64,000 nt of DNA, taken from Luidia sarsii. Taxonomy: Eukaryota > Echinodermata > Asteroidea > Paxillosida > Luidiidae. A program made the position numbers and the translations under genes. A model generated the notes under the pieces. That model had not been told where the DNA came from, did no database searches, and worked only from the letters and a program-made list of their open reading frames with translations. The first letter of the stretch is position 1, and the number at the start of each line of letters is the position of its first letter. Below are positions 23,101-33,181 of the stretch, piece after piece. The stretch is from assembly GCA_949987565.1 (NCBI GenBank), contig OX465103.1, forward strand, positions 18,733,280 to 18,797,279, read 5' to 3'.

Positions 23101-25326
23101 AGTATTTGGCAAGGAACGGACAGTTTTTGGCAGTCACTTGGCGGACAGTATTTGGCAAGGAACGGACAGTTTTTGGCAGTCACTTGGCAGACAGTATTTG
23201 GCAAGGAACGGACATTATTTTGCAGTCACTTGGCGGACAGTACTTTTGGCAAGGAACGGACAGTATTTCGCAGCTACATGGCAGACAGTATTTGGCAAGG
23301 ACCGGACAGTACACTTGATACAATTCAAATGCATGTAAGTTCTGGTGTCAGGCCAAAAAGTGTCCCTGTTAAAAACTGTCCCCTCATTAGCATACTGATT
23401 GCCGATTGGTTTAATCATGGGTGACATCATTGCAATACCGGAAGCTCGCCAACTTAGTGTCTGTGGCTACTTGGCAGACAGTATTTGGCAAGGAACGGAC
23501 AGTATTTGGCACTTTGGCAGTCACTTGGCGGACAGTATTTGGCAAGGAACGGACAGTATTTGGTAGTCACTTGGCGGACAGTATTTGGCAGTCACTTGGC
23601 CGACAGTATTTGGCAAGGAACGGACAGTATTTGGCAGTCACTTGGCGGACAGTATTTGGCAAGGAACGGACAGTATTTGGTAGTCACTTGGCGGACAGTA
23701 TTTGGCAAGGAACGGACAGTTTTTGGCAGTCACTTGGCGGACAGTATTTGGCAAGGAACGGACAGTTTTTGGCAGTCACTTGGCAGACAGTATTTGGCAA
23801 GGAACGGACATTATTTTGCAGTCACTTGGCGGACAGTATTTTTGGCAAGGAACGGACAGTATTTCGCAGCTACATGGCGGACAGTATTTGGCAAGGACCG
23901 GACAGTATTCCCACTCTTGAGCGAACACTTTTTAGCAGCGGACACTATTTGGCACGTACATGTAATACATGCCAAATAGTGTCCTTGTCAATTGCACTTG
24001 CGCAACTGCCTTTATTGGACCAATCGCCAATCAGTATGCTTATAAGCGGACAGTATTTGGCAGCAGACACTTTTTGGCATGACACCGGGTAGGTGAGTTT
24101 GTACAGTAGATCTCAGTAACATGCAATTCCCTACTCATATATGAAAAAGGGACACATGTACATGTACAATAGGCTAAACAAAATGCTGCAGAACATAAAC
24201 AAAAACTGAAGTTCAAACAAATTAAAGGACAAAATGTAGATTTGTTTTTGTTAGGAACCCAAGACTTCTGGCTTTATATACTAGCTGTCACTCTTATCAC
24301 CTGAGCCATTCAGCTACACAGCATTTCAACAGGAATTATTTATACCCAATCAATAATAATAAGTTCCTGGGGATTTGCTGTAGATTTTACGGGATTTTGC
24401 GGCTACCTGAGTCACAGCACAGCACACAACCTCGCAAACAACCAACTTAGATGTACATGTAGCATCATATTATTGCTTGTGTTGGTGAGAATGTAATTCA
24501 GTGAGAGTCTGCTGCACATCAGGTAGGGAAAAACCCTCATTGAGTCATTGCATATATCAACAAAGAAAACAATATTGCTATTCTTAATGCCATTCATCGT
24601 GTTATCCTGTTCAGGTAATATTCAAAGTGGAAGAAAGTGAGAGAGAAATTTTTAGTATTATTTTTAATTTTAGGTGGGTTTGTTTTCTTTTTGACTGCAA
24701 TTGTTGCACAGGCCAAGGTGCAGCTTACCCCTATCTTTAGCTTTCAAAGGGTCACTGCTCTGACGGATTTTCTCCAATAGGTCATCAGCAACAAATGAAA
24801 GCATTTCTCCCTCTCTTGTCACCGTACCGTGCAGCGAGAGCGATCCTGAGGCTGACCCTGCTGGCTCCCCTCGTGGAGATTGCATGCCAGTGCCACATGA
24901 TGAGGAACTGTTGGGCTGCACGTTGTCTGTGCTGACAACAGCCTGAGCATGGATGGGGTTGGTACTTGTGTCAGCCTCTGATTTAGAACGGAATCTGGTT
25001 GGTGTGAGAGGTGAGTCTGCTACGTAGTGGACATGTGATCCACTGTCAGCTGATGTCCAGCCTCTGGCTGCTAGCCCAACCGGCAGCCTCAGGTCACGGT
25101 TAACACCTGTCTCCGTGCTATTAGCTGGACTGCTAATCCCTAACCCACCCAGATGCAGACTGTTGGCATTTTGGCTTTGTTCAACTGAATAGGACTGTGC
25201 ATGTGAGTCTGGTATCTCGGTTACTTGTCTCACATCAACATGCCGTTCCTGCTGATCATTTCCTCCAGAGTTCAAATTTCCCCGGCTGTCTGCCTGGCCT
25301 ATCACCTGTGATTCCATCTCCTCCAT
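14182..25326 (-). CDS. BORCS6: BORC complex subunit 6 (BORCS6, lyspersin)
   Basis: Minus-strand exons are 25,326-24,729, 21,005-20,806, 16,575-16,492, 14,921-14,845 and 14,230-14,182 (stop TAA); phases agree and give 335 aa against about 357 in human. BORC sits on the lysosome surface and recruits Arl8 for kinesin-driven outward movement. The N-terminal 165 residues are Ser/Gly-rich and probably disordered. Residues 166-189 (HGTVTREGEM, then FVADDLLEKIRQS) match the conserved block of human C17orf59. From residue 234 a helical domain follows: VDPSALVDIERH, MSAITVGHTQTYRDAVD (267-283), CMYALIAKCEELNKTMEPV (295-313) and a last helix IKSVKRLLDEMEAAWK (320-335). The frame stays open past the exon 1 donor, but the splice (GGG|gtaagc) is required to reach exon 2. 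An in-frame extension upstream to an acceptor-like CCACAG is possible, so the start is less certain than the rest. Introns 1-3 are packed with repeats. Confidence 0.92.
15854..16198. mobile_element. TIR element (MITE) flanked by TTAA
   Basis: Inverted ends AGGGCCAGTAAAG (15,854) and CTTTAGTGGCTCT (ending 16,198) match with two differences. TTAA lies immediately outside each end (15,850-15,853 and 16,199-16,202), the target duplication expected of piggyBac-like transposition. About 345 bp, non-coding, in BORCS6 intron 3. Confidence 0.65.
17301..18100. repeat. Dispersed repeat family R, copy split by a MITE
   Basis: 17,301-17,386 and 17,929-18,100 together align with the uninterrupted copy at 10,651-10,925. 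The break in the alignment falls exactly at the MITE ends described at 17,390-17,925. Lies in BORCS6 intron 2. Confidence 0.75.
17390..17925. mobile_element. MITE with 22-bp terminal inverted repeats, nested in repeat R
   Basis: The left end AGCCGCGTCCGCACTGGACT (17,390) is exactly inverted at the right end AGTCCAGTGCGGACGCGGCT (to 17,925), extending to 22 bp. TAA flanks both sides (17,387-17,389 and 17,926-17,928), a 3-bp target duplication as in PIF/Harbinger-like elements. Directly inside the left end a second inverted copy of the TIR occurs (17,450-17,473), making a subterminal palindrome. The 536-bp element is GC-richer than its surroundings and has no coding capacity. Confidence 0.85.
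18651..18798. mobile_element. Small palindromic MITE-like element
   Basis: Inverted ends CTTTTCACACTA (18,652) and TAGTGTGAAAG (to about 18,797) enclose further inverted words, such as AATCCCTGGG and CCCAGGGATT. About 150 bp, non-coding, in BORCS6 intron 2. The 51.44 kb palindrome has similar CCTTTCAC...GTGAAAGG ends, so the two may be related. Confidence 0.5.
19036..20676. repeat. 29-bp minisatellite, about 56 copies
   Basis: The tandem unit is CACCAGCACTCA(T/G)TGATGG followed by TTCTATGGAC (29 bp, measured from successive CTATGGA positions). Copies vary at a few sites: CAGTGAT versus CATTGAT, TTCCATGG versus TTCTATGG, ACCAACATC versus ACCACCAGC. 29 is not a multiple of 3, so the array cannot encode a repeated peptide. 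It lies wholly in BORCS6 intron 2. Some copies carry an extra TCATGG (about 20,160 and 20,617). Confidence 0.95.
21355..21475 (+). repeat. tRNA-derived SINE copy
   Basis: GGATAGCTCAGGTGCTGGAGC (from about 21,383) resembles a Pol III A box. It is followed by ATGTTAAACCAGAGGCTC and a decayed B box (AAATTCAGGTC), then GTCAAATTTTCATTGC. The ATGTTAAACCAGAGG segment is shared with the SINE at 61.2 kb. In BORCS6 intron 1. Confidence 0.55.
22840..24088. repeat. TIR-flanked tandem-repeat element
   Basis: The core alternates two sub-units, GACAGTATTTGGCAAGGAACG (21 bp, last base shared with the next unit) and a 25-bp unit GACAGTATTTGGCAGTCAC plus TTGGCG. The block 22,806-23,309 is repeated from 23,310 (504-bp shift), including its unique leader. 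The ends are inverted: GGTGTCAGGCCAAAAAGTGTC onward (22,840-22,908) matches the reverse complement of 24,020-24,087 at about 80%. A 15-bp hairpin (GGACACTATTTGGCA / TGCCAAATAGTGTCC) lies at 23,939-23,985. Long open frames here merely reflect the repeats. It looks like a non-autonomous DNA element with an internal satellite, in BORCS6 intron 1. Confidence 0.8.
24245..24335 (-). repeat. tRNA-derived SINE fragment, minus strand
   Basis: Read on the minus strand, TGAATGGCTCAGGTGATAAGAG is A-box-like, and CTTGGGTTCCTAAC about 45 bases on is a degenerate B box. Similar in layout to the other SINE copies in the window. Confidence 0.4.
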
Positions 25327-25690
25327 GTGGCATCTACATGCATCCTGTGGTTGTCATCATGATGTACCGTACAGCTCACAGCACCATCTGCATCACCACA
25401 TTATTGACCAGATTAACTGTCATTTCTGAGAGGCCTAAAGAGACAAGACATAACAGTGAAACTTCCTTTAATACCTGTTGCACCAGTACTGGTTATATTT
25501 GGGTTTTTTTTTGGTTTTAAGTAGACACATAAGTACCGGTTGGGCCTTCCCATGAAATATGCAATATTAGACTTGGAGCATGGGAAAAACTAAATTGGTT
25601 GACAAGCGAGTGCGCGTGGTGTGCAGGTTTATAAATACGCGCACAAGAGACACTGAATAGCCAATCACCGCACGCCAAACAGTTAGTGCG
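25327..25690. other. Region upstream of BORCS6 exon 1
   Basis: Should contain the 5' untranslated region or promoter of BORCS6. No TATA box or second exon could be assigned with confidence. An acceptor-like CCACAG precedes the start codon on the minus strand (about 25,345). Confidence 0.35.
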
Positions 25691-25699
25691 AAGTGTGTA

Positions 25700-26005
25700 T
25701 CAGTAATTAAAGATGGCCGCCTCATTTTGGCTCATCGAATCTTCTTGATCAACTGAGGGGAAATTTATCCTTTTTCACCTAACGTAAGTAAAACAAATTG
25801 CCAACTACACTTATTGAAATCTGTGATTCTCACTTAATCTAAAAATGGGCGTGTGGGATAGTTCACGGTTGTTTTCAGGGTAAAATCTGGGGATTTCTGT
25901 CGGGGGTTGTCATGGCAGTCGAAAAATCGTTAACGGATAATGATTTCCAGCTGAAAAGTCCCCCTCAAAATTTGTAAAACAGGCCGATTGTAAGGGTCCA
26001 AATTA
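25700..26005. mobile_element. Half copy of the 1.7-2.4 kb hairpin element
   Basis: 25,710-25,900 repeats the right arm of the 1.7-2.4 kb element: AAGATGGCCGCC, CAACTGAGGGGAAATTT, ATGGGCGTGTGGGA and TCTGGGGATTTC. It continues to a terminus GATTGTAAGGGTCC (25,989-26,002) that inverts the left end at 1,699. Diverged, and the left arm is absent or much reduced. Confidence 0.65.
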
Positions 26006-27926
26006 CTCGGACTACATGTAGGTCCAAGTTACGGTACTCGAATTACACTGTAGTGTAGGCTAAAGTGAGTAGGTCAGTACGTAGGTGTTTTAAAGATAAA
26101 AAGTACATGCAGAATACCCTGCCACTACCCACTGAACTGTGGGGTCCTCTGTCCGCAGGTATGAACCCCAGAGATAACCATGTCTATTTTCCTATGGTCC
26201 CCTGTACGGACACGCACGTACGGTATAGCGGCTAGCTGCGAAGACATATAAGAGACCAGACTGCCTGTTGCGGAGCTGCTGCTTGAATCTTGCCCATTTT
26301 TTTTGGAAATCGCCCACAGGTGATTGGTATAAGCCACCTTGCCCAGAAATCTTGGGCCAAATAAAATAAAGGACTTAGCCCTATTTTAGCCATTTGATTT
26401 AGCTTTTTAAGGAGTGATGTGGAACCTGCTGAGCCCTATGCCGCAGTAAAAGTTAACATTACAATGTAGCCAAGATGGAAAATAGGCATGATTACAGGGT
26501 TCGAAATTCATGACGGACACGACAGCCAGCGCCGTCCATGCCCTTCAACTGGCCGTGATGCACAGGTCTTATAAAAATGAGGTATTTGACGGCCAGTTTT
26601 GCCGTGCCCCGTTGATACTTTGAAAGTCTTTGACCGTGGTGCCCTTCTGCGGCCGGTTGGATCGTTGGATAATTTGAATCATCAAAGTCCTTGCCAAAAA
26701 CGAGCCGATTATGTGTAGATATATTATTGTTCGCATTATTACGATTATTATTCCGAAAAAGCGGAGCTTTTACATATGCTGACAAGTGACAAGTGCACGC
26801 GAGCATTATGTGTAAACGTCACAAAAGAAGACATCATCCAGACCAATAAGTTTTAAGCATAAATTATGAATGATTTGAGGAAAGTGTTAGAAGCAGTGTG
26901 GAAAAACAAAAACAAAGATGAATACAAAAAAAACATACAGGGAAGAATTTTACAGTGCCACACAGCATTTTGAGTTATTTTAAGAATTTATTTTGCGTTT
27001 GGCTGACTGGGACACCTTACTAAACACCACTGACGAAAATAGGTGACGATGCTTACTGCGCGGTGTGCCGCGGACGTCAACTAAACCGGGTAATCTTACG
27101 GAAGTGAAAGGCTTGATCAACCTTCTCTATGATTATTCTAATACTAATAATATAGTCTGTGGTGTGGACAAAGTGACTGGGACCTCTTTTAGTGTGATAC
27201 TTTCTCCATATAAGCGAGACGCCCTATACTATACTAGCCTAGTATAGGAGGCTCCATAGTTTTTACACAGAACGGACTGCCTCAAGTTGCGTGATCTATT
27301 TTTTTTCTACGGATGTTGGGGTTTGTTAAGGTACACTCAGATTTGTTTTAGGACCAACAATAAAGAAAACTGGAGCTTCGAAGCAACTGCCAATTTTGTA
27401 CCTAGGAAAATAGACCCCAAAAGAGCAACTTTTTTAATCACACGAGTTTGGCCTACTGGAAAAGCCTTAAATTTCCACATTTTCGGTGACGGACAAGAGC
27501 AGGAAACCAACTGTAAGATACGAAGTCTGAGATCGTTATACGGAGTTGTTTTCATAGTGCGATGTGAGTTAGAAGGCTATGCGTCGAAAACGTGTAGCGT
27601 CGAAAACGGGGGTTCCCACGATACATTGCAGAGGTGAGTGGCGGGTTATTCTGCGTTCTTGTGTGCAATCGTGCCAAAAAAATAATGTGTCCGGAATTTG
27701 AACAACTTACCGTCCGCAAATCATTCCTTGATTTATTCTTACAGACGAACAACCTCATCATATAATTTTAAATTTAGACAACCAACACACCGAATACTAC
27801 TGACTGTCTATGGTCAGAACTGGTACTAGTGGTAGTACTGGTGGTACCATGGAGGAATAAGGAGCCATGGTGGTACTGTGGCACTGGTAGAGGAGACCGG
27901 CATTAGGCATTAGGCCAACTCAAGTG
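26006..27926. other. Intergenic, nothing recognised
   Basis: Between BORCS6 and the foldback element. Open frames up to 116 aa occur (for example 27,287-27,637, + strand) but show no known domain, repeat or signal peptide. Confidence 0.4.
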
Positions 27927-29304
27927 ACCAGACTGATCCTGGCCCTAAATTTGGGCCTGAATTTCGGCTGGCCGGCGCGTAAAGAGCTACGGTGTCTCAT
28001 GATTGACACACAACATTTGAATTGTCGTTTTGCTAGTTTAAAAATAAGAATAAGAGCGAAATTGTATTGCAACTTTGTGATAACATGATTCTATACACAA
28101 TCAGCATGAATACTTGTTTTTCTTTTTCCAAAAACATATATTTTTCAGAAAAAAATGAATATACAGGATTTTACTTCAAATAAAACGAATCTGGAATACT
28201 CCTCTTTTGGAAAAGTGAGTGTACCCTTCATTCATTCAGCCTGACTAATTTAACCTTGACCAAAATCCACTTTCGGTCAGAAACTCGCTATACGCTATTA
28301 TGCACTTTGCTGACAGTTCCCTGAACTACTCCTCTTTTGGAAAAGTGAGTGTACCCTACGCATTCCACTAAAGCCTATTTAATTGGGTATCATCTAAAAA
28401 AAGAGTACAAGAATATACAGAGGATGTTGGCATTCCCGAGTTCATTGGTGCAACCATTCTTCCAGCCTAACAAATTTAACAAGGACCGAAATCCACTTTC
28501 GGTCATAAACTCGCTATATACGCTAATTTATCCATTTTGCTTAGAGCTCGAAATACTCCTCTTTTGGAAAAGTGAGTGTACCCTTCGCATTTCACTAAAA
28601 CATTATTAAATCATCTGAAAGAGTATAAGATTCTACAGAGGATATAGGCGTTCCCTATTTAATTAATGCAACCGATCATTCAGCCTAACAAATTTAACCT
28701 TGACCAAAGTCTTTTAGTCAGAATCTTGTACTCTTTCAGATGATATCCAATTTATAAGGGTTTAGTGGAATGCGTAGGGTACACTCACTTTTCCATAAGA
28801 GGAGTATTTGGAACTCTCAGCAAAATGCATATATTAGCGTATAGCGAATTTCTGAACGAAAGTGGATTTCGGTCCTTGTTAAATTTGTTAGGCTGAAAGG
28901 ATGATTGCACCAATGAACTCGGGAACGCCTACATCCTTTGTAGAATCTTGTACTCTTTCAGATGATATCCAATTTATTAGGTTTAAGTGGAATGCGTAGG
29001 GTACACTCACTTTTCCAAAAGAGGAGTATTCCAGATTCGTTTTATTTGTAGTAAAATCCTATATATTCATTTTTTTTCTGGGAAATAAATGTTTTTGGAA
29101 AAAAAGAAAAAAGTATTCACGCTGATTGTGTATAGAATCATGTTATCACAACGTTTCAATACAATCTCTCTCTTATTTTTATGTTTAAACTAGCAAAACG
29201 ACAATTCAAATATTGTGTGTCAGGTATGGGACACCGTAGCTCTTTACGCGCCGGCCAGCCGAAATTCAGGCCCAAATTAATTTTAGGGCCAGGTTCAGTC
29301 TGGT
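27927..29304. mobile_element. Foldback element with about 300-bp inverted arms
   Basis: The left arm, 27,927 to about 28,226, is mirrored by the right arm, about 29,008-29,304. Landmarks are ACCAGACTG...CAGTCTGGT at the tips, GGCTGGCCGGCGCGTAAAGA and TCTTTACGCGCCGGCCAGCC, and AATCTGGAATACTCC and GGAGTATTCCAGATT at the inner edges. Between the arms a unit starting ACTCCTCTTTTGGAAAAGTG recurs at about 28,197, 28,325 and 28,555, and in inverse near 28,780 and 29,010, with its own inverted symmetry about 28,726. No transposase; 1,378 bp. No unambiguous target duplication was seen. Confidence 0.85.
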
Positions 29305-29916
29305 ACTCACCCCCTCTCTCACTATTTTCTCTCTTTCTCTCTTTCTCGGTCTCTTGAGGGCGCTCATCATGACCATGTTCACGGGTATGGGTGCAGAAGA
29401 CTTATTCAGGCTCCCATAAAACGCAGCACAAAACATTCACTTTCGAGGCGAAACATTCCACGTATAAAAGTTTCACGAGTCAGATCTTGTAACTTAATAT
29501 TCTCAAAATGATTATACATTGGACCTTCAACTCTTATTTTCTTTCCGATTCTAGTTTCCTTAGCAAATTTTATTTTCTGTTAATTACCCCAGAAAAAAAA
29601 ACGGCTTCAAGAATGTGTAGGCCTTGTCGACCACTGTACGACAAGCCGAATTTCTGCAAAGATGTTGCATGGATTCTACCCCTCCACTTCCACAGCCAAA
29701 TTACACGCGAATTGAAAATTGAACTCCCGAGTTGTCTTAAGCTTCACTTATTCTACAATATTTAAGTTAAGTAGACTCCAAAGGACAAACAATCAGCTCG
29801 ATCGGCGGATCGAGCCATCTTGGATTCAGTTGAATCAGTGTACGTCCTGCAACAGTAAAGTGAAGCTTGGGCCCTTTTCTAAATCCCAGCTAATTAGGTC
29901 CGGCTTTTTCTTTTTT

Positions 29917-29948
<32 letters not shown>

Positions 29949-30213
29949 TTAAAGAAAATAAAAAAAAGTGTAACAGTAAATATACCAGCATAGCCTAACT
30001 ATCACACGAGGCACCTAGACGTGGGTATACAGCATAACTATTACAAGCAACGATAATATGGAGGACAACCCCCAGAAAGCACATTTTGACAGAGGATGCC
30101 CTAAGAACACTTGACAAGAACACAGACAAATTAACAGACGGAAAAAAGAATGAGCAAAGAATTTATAAGTCGATGATTGTTTAATAGTATAGTTTTAGGG
30201 CTGAGAAGATGCC
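29305..30213. other. Intergenic with (TTTC)n microsatellite
   Basis: A TTTC run at about 29,906-29,949 is the only structured part. The remainder has no recognisable exon. Confidence 0.5.
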
Positions 30214-30880
30214 AGGAGAGGAGAGGAGAGGAGAGGAGAGGAGAGGAGAGGAGAGGAGAGGAGAGGAGAGGAGAGGAGAGGAGAGGAGAGGAGAGGAGAG
30301 GAGAGGAGAGGAGAGGAGAGGAGAGGAGAGGAGAGGAGAGGAGAGGAGAGGAGAGGAGAGGAGAGGAGAGGAGAGGAGAGGAGAGGAGAGGAGAGGAGAG
30401 GAGAGGAGAGGAGAGGAGAGGAGAGGAGAGGAGAGGAGAGGAGAGGAGAGGAGAGGAGAGGAGAGGAGAGGAGAGGAGAGGAGAGGAGAGGAGAGGAGAG
30501 GAGAGGAGAGGAGAGGAGAGGAGAGGAGAGGAGAGGAGAGGAGAGGAGAGGAGAGGAGAGGAGAGGAGAGGAGAGGAGAGGAGAGGAGAGGAGAGGAGAG
30601 GAGAGGAGAGGAGAGGAGAGGAGAGGAGAGGAGAGGAGAGGAGAGGAGAGGAGAGGAGAGGAGAGGAGAGGAGAGGAGAGGAGAGGACAGGAGAGGAGAG
30701 GAGAGGAGAGGAGAGGAGAGGAGAGGAGAGGAGAGGAGAGGTGAGGAGAGGAGAGGAGAGGAGAGGAGAGGAGAGGAGAGGAGAGGAGAGGAGAGGAGAG
30801 GATCAGGAGAGGAGAGGAGAGGAGAGGAGAGGAGAGGAGAGGAGAGGAGAGGAGAGGAGAGGAGAGGAGAGGAGAGAGGA
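30214..30880. repeat. GGAGA pentanucleotide array, about 133 copies
   Basis: Almost pure (GGAGA)n for 0.67 kb, with only a few interruptions (near 30,688, 30,742 and 30,803). The left 470 bp is without error. Two long overlapping open frames (GEERR repeats) are purely a property of the repeat. It directly follows, on the minus strand, the end of a LINE reading frame. Confidence 0.97.
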
Positions 30881-31480
30881 AAGCAACTATGTTACATAAT
30901 GCGAAACGAGATCAATCTTGTACGCACACTTGAAGCAGCCCAAAGAGGGTTTAGTTTTGAAAACTGGATTGATGGAATTCCATACACGTGGTGCATATTA
31001 TAGTAACGAATAGCATTATTATACAAGTAAACAGTACTATATAGAGGTTAAGACGGCATCGTGACGGCAAGTGATTGTGTGTCACAATACTGGGAAGAAA
31101 TAACGAGAAAAGGAGCTAGGATGAAGGTTATGGTATAAATATACATGGCAATTTAGCGTTGATATCAGAACAAAATAAGCGTATTTCACTTGGAAAATAA
31201 GGGTGCCGTCTGCACTCTGCGGTGTATTCTCCGAGCCGGGGTGCATGCAAATCTTGATTGCTCGTTTCTGAGTGACGGGGCTTAGTAAGTGAATACAGTT
31301 TATTGTTAGTACATTGACCCCATGCAATATTGCAATAAGAAAGATATCGAAGAAAAAGCGAGTTGTAAAGTGTGACTAAAGTAGCCATAGGTATAGGAAA
31401 GCACGCAGTTTGGAGAAGACACCGGACGGCACACCTTAACAAATTTGTTTCAAAATCTTGTGCATAATTCCTTAAACATG
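30881..31480 (-). mobile_element. LINE 3' end (CR1/jockey-like RT C-terminus), decayed
   Basis: Minus-strand blocks in shifting frames: TLVTLYNSLFLRYLSYCNIAWG (about 31,400-31,330), then TQKRAIKIC (about 31,275), YLYHNLHPSSF (about 31,130) and PRVWNSINPVFKTKPSLG (about 30,985-30,930), ending in SHYVT and a TAG stop just before the array. This is the usual order of the RT thumb and C-terminal region in CR1/jockey-type LINEs: LxYCNxxWG, QKRAIR, HxxLLPxxF, xxWNxLP...PSxxxFK. Frameshifts make it inactive, and the 5' part is missing. The GGAGA array begins about 9 nt after the stop. Confidence 0.78.
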
Positions 31481-33181
31481 TACAAGTAAAGGTAACATGT
31501 GTCTTCACGTTATGAGCAAACTTCAAGACATGCATGCGAATTCAAATGTAATTTTACATGGTAAGTTAATAAAACCTGTCAGAGAACTGTATTCAATACC
31601 TCTTGTTTTAATCATACTACTAATATTAAATAGCTATGTAGCTTTGGTGGCTTTATATACATCTTTTACTATTATAATTTTGGCATACAAGTTCTTAGTT
31701 TTGGGCACAAATCACATGATCATAAGTACAGAAATTTATGTCTTGGCCGACAGATATTATACGGCGGACCCCAGATAAATGGTACCCAAACAAAATAATG
31801 ATTACGCTCATGACCAAAATAGATATTGACTTCTGATATTTTGGCACCATCCGGCTTCCGTATAAGTCACAATTAGCGATGAAGTTCACACCAACGTTGC
31901 TCCTTGTGCGGTGTTTGGAATTCGCTACAAAAGGATGATAAAGTCTTCAAACAAGCATCCGTTTCCCTTTATACCCCTTCAAAAATATTGATATTGATAA
32001 TACTGTTGAAATGATAATTACAGAATTGAAGGAAGCTGATATGGGAAGTTAATCACTTCAAATTTAAATGCTACAAAGACCAGAGCAATGTTTAGTTACG
32101 CCCATCTTATATTCACAAACCGTTGGGCAATCGTCTCTGGGTAGACACTCATTGCATTCGATTAGATCATTTGCCACATTATCAATATCTCAAACCTGTA
32201 TCAAATATTTATGTTCAGGGGGTTTACCTTATACCCTGGAAGGTTATATCAATTCAATTTATAGATGTATAAGGCCAAGAGCCATTGCAGCAAGTTCACT
32301 TTCGGATATATTCATGCAACCACAAGCAATAGTGCATCTGGTTTTATGCGCATTTATGTCTGTATGCGACGTGAAATAGTTACCAGAAAACAACGCGAAT
32401 CCTGTGATGTTTTCTGCTTTGTCCTTTGATGAATTCAATTTGGTCCTTAAATTTCATTTCATTTCACTTTATCATTTCTTTGCGAGGAAAAAATAAAAAA
32501 TAAACATTACCTCTGAATAGGCTATATGGATTGCCAAAATGCGAACCAAATCACTATCAAAAGTGCATTTTTTAGGGCCAATCCAAAATTCTGATATCAA
32601 TCAGAAAAAAAATTACATAATTATACGTTAATAACCTAAATTATCATAGTCACAGATGTTCATAATGGCAAGTGCAAATTGACTCCAGATGTAAGAAATG
32701 TGCCTATGTACGTAAACATTAAAGATGTTATAGATGTTACATGTTGCATGATTCCATGCATCCTGATTTGATTTATTGTACTACAACGCACACACTGCGC
32801 AGTCGGTTTTGTTGCATTATTCCGTAAAATTTCCGTTACATCGTAAAGTATGTTGTGTAAAGCATGCCATAGATATTTTTGAGAAGTTAGTATTGCACTG
32901 TACATGAACACCTAAAATATCCTGCCTTTACACTTCAGCAGTTCGCACAACAATAATGTTATACAGACATAATCTCTTTGATATCTAACCTAAGAGGTTT
33001 CTAACACTACATCGTATTTTAATCGATTACATTTAGAAGCTTATGTAGCCGGCTAAGTGAATGTGCCAACTGCCATCCACCAATTTGTCTAAGCAGTTAC
33101 TGTCCGATTTGATTCTATCAATCTTAATGTCGGGCGCCATTGCCTTCAGTAACAGGCTTCCTCCCTCTGTCCAGCGGAACC
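31481..33181. other. Downstream of TRPV; nothing certain
   Basis: The TRPV 3' untranslated region should start below 33,182. A minus-strand AATAAA lies near 32,770. A possible further RT scrap reading LNATKTRAMF on the + strand near 32,060-32,090 is too short to call. Confidence 0.4.

Noticed and set aside
22917..24092. Open frames of 133-223 aa with SHLADSIWQ-type repeats
   Set aside because: Several frames are open at once over the tandem units, and no start, splice or homology supports a gene.
24670..24728. BORCS6 reading through to the TAA at 24,670 (218-aa protein)
   Set aside because: A good donor (GGG|gtaagc) lies at 24,729, and only splicing there restores the conserved C-terminal domain.
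30177..31003. Long open frames rich in GEERR repeats
   Set aside because: They are an automatic product of the GGAGA array in all frames without stops; no unique protein sequence is present.
32060..32380. Possible + strand RT fragment (LNATKTRAMF)
   Set aside because: A single short match with stops nearby; not enough to call an element.
33033..33181. Longer C-terminus for TRPV in another frame of the last exon
   Set aside because: The phase from the preceding exon leads to the TAA at 33,182-33,184; the longer frame would need a different donor.
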